A DNA stretch of 64,000 nucleotides from Blasia pusilla (Eukaryota > Marchantiophyta > Marchantiopsida > Blasiales), in NCBI GenBank assembly GCA_050084515.1, contig CM114273.1, positions 41,974,001 through 42,038,000 on the forward strand. Direction: 5' to 3'. The position numbers and the translations under genes were made by a program. The notes under the pieces were generated by a model, which did not search any database, was not told where the DNA came from, and saw nothing but the letters and a program-made list of their open reading frames with translations. Positions 24,064-36,419 of this stretch are shown here, piece after piece; the first letter of the stretch is position 1, and the number at the start of each line of letters is the position of its first letter.

Positions 24064-25091
24064 TGTCGTGCGCCTACTCTCCTTGAACGTTAATCTTGTT
24101 TTTTGCGGAAGCGTGCGTTCAGTAGGTCACGCTCTCAACGGTGATCTGCATCCAAACACGCACTTTGGTTAGTCGGGTCTTGAATCAATCAGCGGGATTG
24201 CTTTCCGAGTTCTCGTCTCGGACTCTCATCAAGCTCAACCTTCCTAGTTTCGCGTTTTACAACACGGGAAAATCTCGAAAGACTTGGGACAGACTTTCTG
24301 GTCGGTTGAGGAACCTGAAACGGCGTTTTGCTTCTAGCGGTTCCAACTGTCCGATGGACATCCAATGAGTTCCTCATCAAGACTCGAACGAAGTGAATCT
24401 CGGGTTGGAATCCAAGTGTGGCGTACAAAGTCCACTCCCTTGGATCAGGTTTGGGTTTCGAGTTCCCACGCCAAACTCCCGTTCCATCCCGTGCCTCTGA
24501 AACGCCGTTTGGCGCCCAAAGTGGGGATTCGTTTCCCGAGATATCTCGGAGAGACTCCTCCCTTACTAGTACTTCTGGGGATCTACGGCCCCCCTACATT
24601 TAGGGAAAGACACCCGGGCCTCTCCAATTGGCCCTCAACCCGATTGCTCTCTCAATCATTTTCGGCCAATATCTCAGCCTGTACTTATGCGTTTTTGAGA
24701 TCTTTGGTGCGTCGGAAGCATCTTAAGATCAGATTTCCAATGCGCCCTAATTTGTCCCAAACGCATCTTGGAGCTCAACGTTATGGTCCTAAACACAGTC
24801 AGATTCTCCCAAACGCTAGTCGTGTTCTGAACTGGTTCTCACATCTTTGGCAACCAACCTCCCAAGACTCAACTCATCTCAAGTCTTGGCTCGCGTTTGG
24901 TCTAGGTTTTCTGGTTGCGACCACTAACGCATGAAACGCACAACTCTGTTCCGTGTTGCGTCTCTTAGACTTTTGCAAGGAACTTTACCAAACGCCTCTC
25001 CAAAGCACAAACCTCGCAGCGTGAGTTCCCTTGAGTTCTGATGTTTCGCTTGGCGTCTATTTGGTGTTGTTTGGTTATGAGGGTCGCGACA
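24064..25091 (+). mobile_element. solo LTR, 1028 bp, family 1 copy 1
   Basis: The element starts TGTCGTGCGCC and ends GGTCGCGACA, so it has TG...CA ends with perfect TGTCG/CGACA terminal inversion. It is flanked by the direct repeat AGCGT (24,059-24,063 and 25,092-25,096), a 5-bp target site duplication. Its length equals that of the copy at 54,651-55,678 and the two are very similar throughout. There is no internal retroelement sequence beside it, so it is a solo LTR left by recombination between the two LTRs of a full element. Open frames inside are not genes. Confidence 0.92.
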
Positions 25092-25096
25092 AGCGT

Positions 25097-26630
25097 GGAC
25101 GACATAGACTTAGCTATTCGCGATGTTACCTAATTACTTCTTCATGAGTCAATGGGGAATCTTTAGAACTATAGAGTAGTGGGAAAAAAATATAATTGAG
25201 TAAAAGATTGCAATGAAGGAAATATATACAAAGCAAAAAGAGCTTGCCAAGGTTTCTTGAGAAGTTCATGTTAGCTTTGTGAGGGAATAGAATCAATAGG
25301 TATCTCACTAAGTTCAAGACAAAGGAAAGAATCTTTGATCCAATGGCATAGCCACATTTTTTATTCAAGAGTGGGTTAGATATTGAATATTTTTCTTGTC
25401 AATGAGATTTAGAACATAAATTTGATTTCTAGTTTTAAAGTCCCCTACTAGAAAATAATGTTTTTTGATTTCCAGAATATTTGAATCAATGTTAAATTGG
25501 TAACCATAACAAGAAATAAGGCCAAAATATCTATTTCATATGGAAGTTGATGATCAAGAACTTGTTAATTTTGAGGGTTACAAATTATGGCATATGATCA
25601 TAGATTCATAGATGATAAACCCAAACCTAAGGAGAAGGTTGGCTATTATCATGTGACTATACATTGCCTCCCATATACTTTGTAAAATCAGTTGTCAACA
25701 ACACTTGGCTAAAATCCTTCTATATTGTAAATTCTAGCACATCTTCACTTTAGCGATGGGACACAATCCAATAAATTTAGTAAAAAATGAGGCTTCACAA
25801 GTATATAAACACTAAGAAATCAAAGGGGTTTATGATGTAAGGATAATTTGCGCCATGCTAGCATACTTTCAAAGTGACTTAGCATTCACTCAATGATACC
25901 TATTTTGATAACAATAAGAGATATGAGACAATTATTAATAAACTTTCACTCTTCCGACAAGTTAACATATTCGTCGCATCGTATCATGAGTCTCATAAAG
26001 GGTCTAATTCAAGGAAGGTGAGCTCCAAATGAACTTCATCACATGTATAATCCTCGCCCCCCTTTCCATGTTACTTTTTGGTATCATTCAAACTCGGATC
26101 TACTATTTGCGAAAATTGATATAAAATTGTCCGTGACCTTCATTCTACTTAGAATTTGGGAGCGCTTCAATTTTTGTGCATTATTTCTCTGGTTAGAAAA
26201 AATCAAACCTATTAAAAACTATAGCAAATCCACAAACTCTCCCACGAGCCCTTCCACGGAGAATATGCTCCCCCCTCTCAATCTTCTACAAATTTGGTTG
26301 CGCTTCTTTGTATTTCTTAAGCATGAAATTTTCACAACAAAACCAGCAAGCCAAGGTTTGATGATTTGTTCAATGGGAAAGATATCCCTAACCTGCAAAA
26401 ACAAATGACAAATGAACAAATTATGCTTAACATGGAGAGGTTGAGTTGAAAGAGTTTGGCCCAAGACTTGAGCCCTCCCAAGTCTTCCAACTCATCATGT
26501 GATAATGTCGAGTCATCCAAGGATGGAGGTGACATATGGCTATTTCAAGTTTTCAACCCTATTAGGTTGTAAGGAAATAGACTTTTTGGCCCCATGGATG
26601 GACATGTTCAACGAATATCCCACAACACTT
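25097..26630. other. AT-rich sequence without an assigned gene
   Basis: No coding or RNA feature can be supported. Frames up to 121 codons, such as 26,043-26,408 (+), lack any recognisable domain. Confidence 0.45.
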
Positions 26631-26639
26631 TTTTTTTGT

Positions 26640-26990
26640 AACCCTGGTCGCCCACACATGCTTGGGACGTGGCTCATTTGTGCAAGTGCCCTATGCTGGC
26701 CCTCAATTCACCCGCCCTTCAGGCCTTGTACAAGACCTCAAGCGGGCCCATGCGGGGTGAGACATGCTTATTATAGGACACACATGAGCTTGATGCAAGC
26801 CTCCGCGGGCTACAAAATGGGTGGAAATAATGGACAACGGGTCGCTGGATTGGGTCCGGGATGGTTGAGCCTAGGTCTAAGTTGCACTCACGCCTGACCA
26901 CAAAAACTTGAGCCGGCACGAACATATTTATCGTAGGGACGGACATAAGTCCATGGACACAAACTTTGTTTGTGTGAAACCTTGCCTATT
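26640..26990. repeat. dispersed GTCCATGGAC-type repeat, copy at 26.6 kb
   Basis: It shares GGGACGGACATAAGTCCATGG and a following GTGTGAAACCTTGCC with the other copies, together with a GC-rich CCCATGCGGG core. Confidence 0.55.
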
Positions 26991-26994
26991 ATGC

Positions 26995-27765
26995 TCTTTA
27001 TAAGCTTTTTAAATTATTCTAATGTAAGCATTACAATGTGCAAGCCTAGTGGACATCATTGGACCAGATTATGGGCTTAGAACATATGAAGGTGGTGAGA
27101 TAAGTAGTCTCAACATGTATTGTGTTGTGGTTGTCTTTGACCACTATAAGTTCAAATCTTGGTAATGTCGTTGGTTTGATAAGTGAGTTTACGTAAGTCT
27201 AGATCATCTAGATGTAGTAAGGCAAATATTGGGATATGAGAAGTTGGAAATTTAGTTTGGACTTCATTACTCATTGTCATCATTACCCATGGTATGAGTC
27301 CAAGCACAAGAAAAGCTAGTTTAGTTTGCAACCAAATCATTCATGCTATGAGAACTCCAATCACATCTCTTGGATGACTTGAACTAATTCATACTCCCCC
27401 ATAAAGTTACGAGTACCTAAGGCTTGTTGGATGTGCACATCTTACCCCTCATATAAATCCCATACTCATGCAAAAATGTCTAGTAGAGAGAAATCCGCGT
27501 ACCTTGGTGCTTTGGGTGAAAAGGGTTAACATAGGTAAAGAATAGACTTAGTTAGATTATGTGAAAAATTAGACAATCCTTCCTTAAAGTTAACTCAAAA
27601 TTTGGATGAGTATTCCACTAGAGCCAATTGATCGCAAGTTTAGTGCATGAATATTGGATCTCTTTAGCAGATGAGAATCATAGAATAATTCTAGAATAAG
27701 AGTTATTTACACGATGAGTGTCATGATAAAGAAAAAAAAATGTTGGAATGAATACATTTGTAGGA
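26995..27765. other. AT-rich sequence without an assigned gene
   Basis: No gene or recognisable repeat is seen. It ends at the breakpoint where the truncated non-LTR copy begins. Confidence 0.45.
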
Positions 27766-29115
27766 GAATACATATGAGGGAGAGGATGTTGTCTTGGATT
27801 CACGATAAGTTATCTTGCCTATTTCTTTTGGAGGGGTGGGGCTTTCCTCCATAGCCACATATGCTCCAACAACTTATTTGGGGAGTTCCGCGTTGGTGGC
27901 ACCGGTTGTGGCTTCAAGGTTTCTCCAAGAAAATACAGCTATCTTGATGGATCATGTCACCCATATAGAGGAGGGAGACTTATTATTTCAACATCAATTG
28001 AGATGTGCCCGAGCTCTTCTTTCTCTTGCTACACAAGAAATTCTAACCCCTTTCAGTCAATTGATTACAAAAGGGCCTAATCGACTTCAAGAGCATATCT
28101 TCAAGAATTTGCAAAAAATTAACTTTTCCAACATTCTCTAGAAGTCATCCTATGATGCTCATCGAGCTGGTTCATGTGCGGGTAGAGGAGCGGGGGCGTG
28201 TCTTACTGCAAATGCTTTTATTCTTCCATTTCATCTTTCTCAAAGTATATTCTTGACAGCTTTGCGGTTACGCCTTGGACTTCCCTATCCTTCTCTATTA
28301 GGTTTGTTGAATTGTATATGTGGAGATCCCATTGATGCAATTGATATCCATATTCTCCAATGTGCACATGGTGGAGAACGAACGGCCACACATGATGTCA
28401 TTAGAGAGGCGTTGGCATCGATGACTCGTTTTGCAGGATAGACTGTTGGGCAAGAGTAACTCCATGTTCTACCTTCAACTATAAAAGAAACCTGACGTCG
28501 GAGAATTGATCGTGTTATGTCTCAAGGTGGATTCTTGACACTAGGTGATGTGGTAGTTGCTGATCCAACACGTTCTGACTTGGTGTGTCGAGCCGCACAT
28601 AGCAAAGGCTTGGCGGCTGAACAATAGGAACCAACGAGTAAAGTTATGTTGTGATGCATGCGAGTGATGGATCGAATACTTCTACTACCTTTTGTAGTAG
28701 AAGTATTCGATCATTTACATGTGTCTTGTGATACTTTCGTGAAAACATATGCCCACTACTCCCTCGAGAATCATCACCTTGTCCTTTCCTGTAGTCCTTC
28801 TCTCTCTCTCTATAGCTACTACTTATTTTCGGGATTGCATATCAGTGACCTTACAAGGTGCATGAGGCCGCGCATTGATATGTCGTCGGGAGGTGATGGG
28901 GTTGCTCGCCTCATTTGACCAACCACTAATATTCTTGTTAGATTTGTTTCATACTATCAATCGCGTAGCTAGTTGAGTTGATGGTTGTGTAAGACTAGTT
29001 GTTTTGCATTCATGATAATTTTTTTACTATGTTTCTTTATCTTTTATGATAATTTTTTTACTATATTTCTTTGTCTTTTATGAGGTTTATTTTTATAATT
29101 AAGTGCATATTGTTA
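27766..29115 (+). mobile_element. 5'-truncated non-LTR retrotransposon, copy 2
   Basis: From about 27,766 the sequence aligns along its length with 12,366-13,720 of copy 1. It covers the AILPISFGGVGLSS-like block, the LRLGLPYPSLLG block, the zinc knuckle CICGDPIDAIDIHILQCAHG, the CLLYLLL-type C-terminal frames, and the GAGGTTTATTTTTATAA 3' end. Everything upstream, including the RT core, is missing. 5' truncation with a shared 3' end is the hallmark of target-primed reverse transcription. Stops and indels make it non-coding. A short direct duplication (CATGATAATTTTTTTACTAT) lies near 29,008-29,080. Confidence 0.82.
28670..28712. repeat. 19-bp perfect palindrome inside non-LTR copy 2
   Basis: Arms GATCGAATACTTCTACTAC (28,670-28,688) and its exact reverse complement (28,694-28,712) flank a 5-nt loop CTTTT. 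Copy 1 has only the right arm, in diverged form. Confidence 0.95.
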
Positions 29116-31498
29116 TGTTAATGAATATAATCATATATAGCATATTTCACAAAAATAGTGCGTCTAGTGGAAGTTGCGCTCATCCGATCCCCGAGTCAGA
29201 GCAGCCTAATATTATGGAGATTGAGGGCACAGTTCCTTCGAAAAGTAGCTGAAAGTGTTCAAGAGACATGTCCTACTATGTATACACCACATCTTGGACG
29301 CGAACTTTTCGTCTCAAAATGAAACCAGTCTGATCAAAGTGAACAAGCCACGTTGAAGCACGTCACAGCTCACTGAAGACTTACGCGCTCGGCGACGGAA
29401 AGCTACCAATCAACCGCTCCTCCGGCGGCTATGGATCCTCCCTCGCGAGTGCCTGGACCTGAGCGGAGAGGCGCAGGAAGAGTACAAATACCCGAAGCTT
29501 GGGACTCGATATCCACAGCCGATCGCTCGATCGTATCGAGCACTCAGAGTATCCTCTCTCGTCCGTGTTCCGCTTGAGCTGATCTTCTTGGTTTTCTGGT
29601 AACACCTGCTACCGCGAGAAAGTGTTTCTGGTCGAGTTCGGTGGTTCTGGACACGGAGGTGAGATGCTGAGTTTGTACTAACGTTTCCACTGTATGAGTG
29701 TTGCATGCATGCAAGCAGACAAGCAAGCAACATGCCACGGAGCCATAAGGGTCTATCCTCAGCTAGACCCCCAGTTGATTTTGGTGGAACATCTCAAACT
29801 TCAATGGTCGATTGGTGTACACAGATATCTATACGTATACATTCCCACGTCTACTCCGCTAGCGCCCTTCAGAGCTTTAATGTTTTAAAGTGTTTGTTAG
29901 AAAAGAAGAAAGCCTATTAAAATGAAAATGGGGTTTTAACTTGTTTCTTAGTAGTGCATGTTACTAACGTTAGTTTTCGGGGGAGGTAGAGGTAGAAATT
30001 AACGGTGTCTCGTGGTCCAAGGGACTCTACGGAGAAAGAATTAGAATGTAGTGGTTTAATAATTAATTACGTAAGGATACGATTAAGTTCAGTGATTATT
30101 ATGCATATATGGGAATTAGTTAATTTTCTACTTTTCGCAATTAAAAATAGATTCAAAATATACGAAGTTTCTAATTTAAAAAAATTTATTAAGTATCTTG
30201 TTGTGATGCACATAATCAAAGTAGAAATAACGTACGTAACTTGAATTAAAAAAAAATGCAGTACTACGTTTGTATCATTTCTAGGAGCTCCTTCCGATTA
30301 CATATCTACGAAAACCCATGCGTGCTTAGATAGCTTACCAAAACTAGTTGAGTGCGGATAGGAACTATGTAGTTGAGTAGTTAATAATACTATACTGCGT
30401 ACTTCCTAAGTACGCTAGGAACTAATTTGCTTCGATGGCCGTGGAGTGTGGACGTCGGAAGTTGGGAAAGTTTTTGCACGCTCCAAACTTTTCGGATCAT
30501 GATTTCAGATTTTTATTCTATTCCTGGTGTTCATTTAACTTCATTGGAGTATATATACATGTCTGTTGGTCATCATTACTGTGTTCATGTAGTCCCGACG
30601 AATATTTCCACGCGAATCGAACAGCTCTCAGTTTTCACTCCAGATTCCCTCCACTGCCGATCTTCAGTTGCGGAATGTATAATAAGTAAAGCTAAGTAAA
30701 GTCAGGACTGCGGCAGATGTAGTTGTCGTATTTTGATGGAATCTAGATTCCAGACTTGGCAGTGGGCACGTCATAGTCGTCTTGCCTCAATCGCCAACTA
30801 TTTTCAGAGTTTGAGATCGCACTGTAACGGCTGCATTGGACCGAGAGCCAGCTCGTGCGCCTTCAGCTTCCATAATGACACTATGTCCTTTAATGAACCG
30901 AAAGTCACAGTAACCTAATACTGAAGCCACTCAAGACGTACCTAAATCACCGACTTCAACAAGTGATCAGGGATTATCTTTAGATAAGTAAAGTCCACGG
31001 GTACTTTCAGCCCTACTTTTAGCGTGCTGATTAGGAGTTGCGAATCTTACGATGAGTCGACGAGTCTTTAGTTTGCTTCTGATTTTTATGCACCGGGAGC
31101 TGCTGTGAGCTGTATACATGTCTGCCAATTGTGTTGGAGAGGTCATTAAATTTGAGCGAAGTTGTGTTAGACAGCGGAGCACCTGGTTGTTTCATGTCGA
31201 TTACTCTGACAGGGAATTCGGAAGCTGGATAATAGTATGTTCAGGGATAGTCACTTCGATTCGGTTGAGAGAAGTAAGGAAATTCAGACATGTTTATGCG
31301 CCAATTGATGTCTGAATTGAAGTAGATCATTGAGTCGAGTTTTCCACGTTGAATGTGTAGAGACACCGGTAGCTAGCGAGTGCTGAGTTTCACAATATTA
31401 TAATTATTCTTGACTGGTCTTAACCTCTTGGCTCTTGAGTGTGGGACAGATAAGACCAAATCTCGAGCTCGGCGGTACCGGTGTAAGCGGATATAGCC
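29116..31498. other. upstream region of peroxidase B, no assigned gene
   Basis: The region is GC-balanced with AT-rich patches (29.9-30.3 kb). Short frames on both strands have no recognisable domain. The last ~60 bp before the ATG (GAGCTCGGCG...GGTAC) matches the sequence just before the peroxidase C start, so the duplication took at least part of the promoter or 5' UTR. Confidence 0.5.
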
Positions 31499-34422
31499 AT
31501 GGCCGCCTCTATCATGAGCTCTCTCAGATCCATTCTGGGATTGGTGATCGTACTAGTTATGATGACAGCCCCAAGACCTACGTTCGCAGCTATTGTCGGA
31601 ACGAGTAGTAGTTTTTCGACGGATTTCTATCTGACCAGCTGCCCCTTCGTAGTGGAGAAAATCAACACCTACCTTTTCGATATCGTCCTCGATAATAAAG
31701 AAATTTGTCCGAAGCTTCTTCGTCTCCACTTCCACGACTGTTTTGTGAGAGTGAGTATTTTACCATTTTTCCACTGGCAGACAGATCTTTAATTCATTGA
31801 TAGTCTTGAATTACGTCTGCTTTCAAGAGATATATACGTATTAAAAGTAGATTATTCTCTCTGATCATATCAGTTTAACGTTAATCGTATCGAATGCATT
31901 AGACTTTGATCATTCTCTCTCGTCATATATATATGTCTATATTATCAAACTCTTCTCCTCGCTCTATTTCTAATGTAAATCCGCGCATAACACGAGCCTA
32001 ATAATTTCCGATCAACTGGAGGTGAATCTTATGCTTATCGCTACATCCATCCATGTGCGCGCAGGGCTGTGATGCATCCATTTTGATTCGCTCGACGCCG
32101 AGCAACAGCGCAGAGCTAGACTCTATTGCCAACGGAGGAATCGGTGGCTTGGAAATAATCGACGGCGCAAAGGCAGTTGTTGAATCCTACTGCCCGGGAA
32201 AAGTATCGTGTGCTGATGTGCTTGCTATCGCAGCTCGTGAGTGCATCAGAATTGTAAGTCCACAATCTCCTCAATCGCCAAATTCTGTCTTATCTTTACG
32301 GATCCATAAAACCAATCTTCTATATCTCGTATGCTCTAATTCTCTCTTTCTGAATCCTCTGGATCCGTCAGTGGACGTTGTTAGTCTTCGAGCTCGTCAC
32401 ACCGTGAGCCCGCGTTTCTTTTATATACTGTAATATAAACACACAAGTAGTCTTACTAAGAGAGAGAGTCCAGAGGACATTTTTTCACTTGTAAATGTTG
32501 CTACTTCTTATCAGTATCTTAACTAGCGATTAATTACAGTTCAATCACAACTTCACAACGTCGTATACAATACTTTCTTTCACTCGCACTCTGTTAAATA
32601 AAGTTTTTATGAATACCGTGGACGCATGGTCGCCTTACTTAATTAATCGTATTGAATCATAACGTCGTAATATTGTCTTTGACTTACTACAGCTAATTTG
32701 GTTGGATATTTTTTTTAACTTGTTGTTACGCGCTGGAGAGACAATAAAGAGACAGGCCTCTAATCAGGGCAACCATCTCTCAGTTCGACACCTGTACGGG
32801 GTGGCTAATTAGATGTGACAGATGTCACATCTAATTAGTTAGTAACAAAGTAGAAAGTAGTGACATCCACTCTCCTAAGAGTCGGACGGCGTCGAGATCT
32901 TCCTTCGAAGTTCTCACTGGTAACTCTGCGTTAGTGAGCGGTTGGTCCGAGAGAAGTTGCCAAGTGCGATCTCGACCGTCGAAAATCCGTTTTCGAGTTT
33001 GTTAGCGCGGATTCGATCGGAATATGACTGAATATAATAATGTTAAGATGTACGTGTCTGTATTAATTACGTTTCGGAATAGTCGGACCGCCTACAGAGA
33101 AGATACTGTACAATCGCGAGGTGGCTTTCTGGAATCTGCCGTAATGTTGCTCGACACGAATACGTGTAGACCACGAGCGGGAGTAAATAAATGTGGCTAC
33201 TTTAATGCTGTAAAGTTCGCGATTCAATGAGGTCGGTCAATGGTGCTGGATGAAAGACTTTCAAATGTTTCGAAGTGAAGCTCTCGGAGTTGTCGATTCA
33301 ACTAAGTGTTGTCTCTCAATCCATGAACGTTTGCAGCTTTCGTTCGGAGCAGTGGCCTGGACTCTACCTCTCGGGCGCCGAGACGGGGTCGTGTCACTCG
33401 TTGGGGATCCGCTCCTGACGCTACCCCCACCCTTTTTCAACTACTCGCAACTCGTGCAGAACTTTCAATTCCAGGGCCTCAGCGAGAAGGACATGGTTGC
33501 TCTATCAGGCACGTCTTCACTTTCTCTTTGCCTCTTGCTATTAGATCTATTTCTGAATCCATATCTGTACCTCCATTTACGGACATCACCGGTTCTTCTC
33601 GTGAAATATGTGCAGTACTCTCTATTAACACATTTCCTCCTAACGAAGAAACACACAAGAGTGGACTTGCAGCATTTGCTAGCGTCCTCCGAATCGTATG
33701 TATACTTAGTGGTTATATATCGTCACGCATGAGTTTGTGTCGAGCTCTTCCCGGCTGGGATCGCAATGAGTAAGGGCAAAGAGTGGACAGAAATTACGTC
33801 GATTTTCCGTCCTCGGTTTTCAGATATTAATCGGATCTGCATATTTCTTCTTCGATCAACGTGGCTCATCGTGCAGCTTCAGTGCTACTACTACCGAGCT
33901 AGTAGACGGACTTATTCTTCTTCTTCTTCTTCTATGAGACTGCTCATTGATGCTTTCTCACGAGTCAGAATTCGTGCGTGAATACTGATTGCAGGAGCGC
34001 ACACAATCGGACAAGCCAACTGCTTAGCGTTTCAAGCCCGCCTGTACAACTCCACGGCACCGGGCGCTGTGAACGGCGTCGATCCAACGCTGGACTCGAG
34101 TTTAGCCATCTCCTTGAGGAACCAGTGCCCGTTCGGGGTCCAAACTAATGACGTCGCGATGGATCCCTCAGGCTTGCCGGACAGAGTGAACAACACCTTC
34201 GACAGCAAATACTTCAAGAATATCCAAGACAACAAAGGGGTCTTCACATCTGACGCCACACTGAAAAGTACCACCTCCGGAGCGAGCTACGTGAATGAGT
34301 TTACCGACTTGGTCCAGTTCATCATCCAGTTTCAGCTGTCTATGACAAAGCTTTCAAGTATCGATGTCAAAACCGGCACTGCGGGCCAGATCCGAGCCCA
34401 GTGTGGTGTCGTTAACAGCTAG
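31499..34422 (+). CDS. class III secretory peroxidase B (four exons)
   Basis: Exons are 31,499-31,750, 32,065-32,253, 33,337-33,508 and 33,995-34,422, giving 346 residues. Introns 1 and 2 are GT-AG. Intron 3 can only keep the LSG|AHT frame with a GC donor (TCAG|GCACGT). A signal peptide covers about residues 1-30. The distal site RLHFHDCF holds Arg75 and His79, and the proximal site LSGAHTIG holds His207. Calcium ligands in HDCFV and GCDAS are kept, as are VSCAD and PLGRRDG, and the end is CGVVNS. Unusual residues for the family are LIRST in place of LLDST after the calcium loop, ARE in place of ARD, and loss of the GGP before the LGRRD strand. The closest relative is peroxidase C, which has equal exon 2-4 lengths. 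It probably acts in the wall. No internal stops are present. Confidence 0.92.
32805..32838. repeat. 16-bp perfect palindrome in peroxidase B intron 2
   Basis: Arms CTAATTAGATGTGACA and TGTCACATCTAATTAG are separated by only GA. The palindrome lies in the part of intron 2 that has no counterpart in peroxidase C. Confidence 0.95.
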
Positions 34423-34429
34423 GTACAAG

Positions 34430-36410
34430 CTCGCCTACTCCCACGTCCGTTCTTCCCACGCTAGAACCGATCTTTTGATGATCGAAAGCGTAGGGGGGAA
34501 GAATAATAGTAAAAATCCTCTAGGTCCACCTTAAAAAATCGGAGTGGCGAGTTGTAGGCTAGAAAATAAATGGACGCCATCGAATCGTCCACACCTCAAA
34601 TAAAAAAAATCTACATCTATTTGCATAAACAGATTTTTAGGCTATGAATAAGCGAGACCAGGTAGATGTGCCTGTTCCCAATTCAAGTTCATATTTTGAA
34701 TAATCATCGTAATCAAGCCATGATCATAGCTTTTGCGATTCCGAGGAAATTATACCTTCTATCCAAATCTAGTCCACCCAACGGTACTACACATTAGCAT
34801 TTGTATTCATGATGTAGTCTATAAAGTTGAACCTTCCACCCGGAAAAGAGCTATTTTCAATGAATGGTCCCAAATTTTTTTAAGGAAACACTACTTGAAC
34901 AATTCATTTTAATGACAAGTTTATTGGCAAAAGATAAGTTTTTCCAAACGTATAAACCAATAGCTGATTTTAAATAGTCTTTGATCTTTCTCATGGAAAG
35001 CAAGACTCCTCTATTTTCACAAAAGTGGGCAACCCTTGCCATGCATGGGAGTGAAGGGACTAATCAGGTTGCACAAATTATTTTTTCTCCCTTCATTGCG
35101 TGTAGAGATGTAGAGAGGGCAACATTTTTTCTCGCCGGGTTGAGAGGTGTTTGCAAATGAAAAAGGCACTCCCCCGATAATAATATAGATGAATAGTTTC
35201 TATTCATTTCTCATCAAAATTTTGATATGGCTTTCTTTCAACACTTAAAATTTGAGTTGAAGGACATCCGAACTCCCACACCTAAAACCTAAAAATCTTT
35301 TAGACCTACAATCTAACTTAGAGCATATTAAAAGATATAGCCCCCATAAGAGTTTGATTTTGTGAGTGAAAAACTTATAAGGAATAGTTCTCGCATGAGT
35401 ACGGAAGTGAATGATATATGGTAAAAAGGTCAATGTCCAATACATATGGTGGTGAGTGGGAGGGGAATTGCGTGTAAAGACCAAGTAATGATCAAAGAGA
35501 TGGGATTCATCAAGAAGAATCCAATGCATTTGAAGATAATAGACAGCTCTAAGGTAGGAGGAGACATTATTGAAGAGGATTTAAGGCTTTTTGTACAAGA
35601 GCTTAGGAGTACTTTCACTCCAAATATCTTGCTAAGGTGAATGGAAATTATCAACATTTTTACAAGAAAGATTGCAAAGACGGTATTTTGAAGTAGCGGA
35701 AAAAATGAATACATACATAGAGAAGTGTGGCGGAAACTCAATTTTTTTATGAAGAATAAAGTTAAAATGACCTATGAGGGAGTACATCTAGTGCATCTTT
35801 GGGCTAAAGGAGTTGGGAGATAAAATTGCAAGAAAATCTTGAAGGAGATGTGGAAAATATCAATGTGGATGACCATTAAAGTCCATAAGAAGGTGGAGCA
35901 AATAAAGAAGATGTGGCATAGCTAACCCCGATTCCAATACTAAGAAGTTATGTTAGGAAGATGAATAGAGGAGAATAGAGGGAGAAGTTTCACTAAAGAA
36001 GAAGTAGAGGGTGAATATATTAATGAAGAATTAACATCCCTTTGGAAAAGTTGGTTTCATTAAGAAGAGTTATTGTAGAGGAGCCACTAGTGAATAAGAT
36101 GAAGGAGGCAATGTTAGAATTAGAAGATAAGTGGTGAGGAGTGATGGCAGACCTTGGGAAGAATACACTTGGTGGATTTAAAAAAAAAACTACCTTAAAT
36201 TACCCTTGGAAAAATTTACAATGAGAAAAATTCATAGCTTATAAATGCGGGTTTGAGATGTGATATAAGAGTAAAATTTTTCTTGGCCCTTCTGTTGGGA
36301 AACAATTGATTAATAAAACTTGATGAGACCTAAGGCATTAAGTATGCCAAGAAGGATAGCTTGGTGGAAGTATTTAACTTCCTAAACTTTTCCAATTATG
36401 GCTAGGGACA
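34430..36410. other. AT-rich sequence downstream of peroxidase B
   Basis: It should contain the 3' UTR at its start. After that it is AT-rich with no gene-like frame, apart from the inverted Helitron-like unit at about 35.05-35.19 kb. Confidence 0.5.
35045..35188 (-). mobile_element. Helitron-like repeat unit, inverted and truncated
   Basis: On the minus strand it starts TCTATATTATTATCGGGGGAG, followed by a CATTTGCAAACACCTCTCAA block and an AAAAAATGTTGCCC block. These correspond to the units at 8.6-9.0 kb. The 3' end is not clear. Confidence 0.4.
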
Positions 36411-36419
36411 AATATGTCT

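Noticed and set aside
24365-24934. 189-codon open frame in the 24 kb LTR (and 179 codons at 54,953)
   Set aside because: Both lie wholly inside solo LTRs, differ by indels between near-identical copies, and show no domain. They are chance frames.
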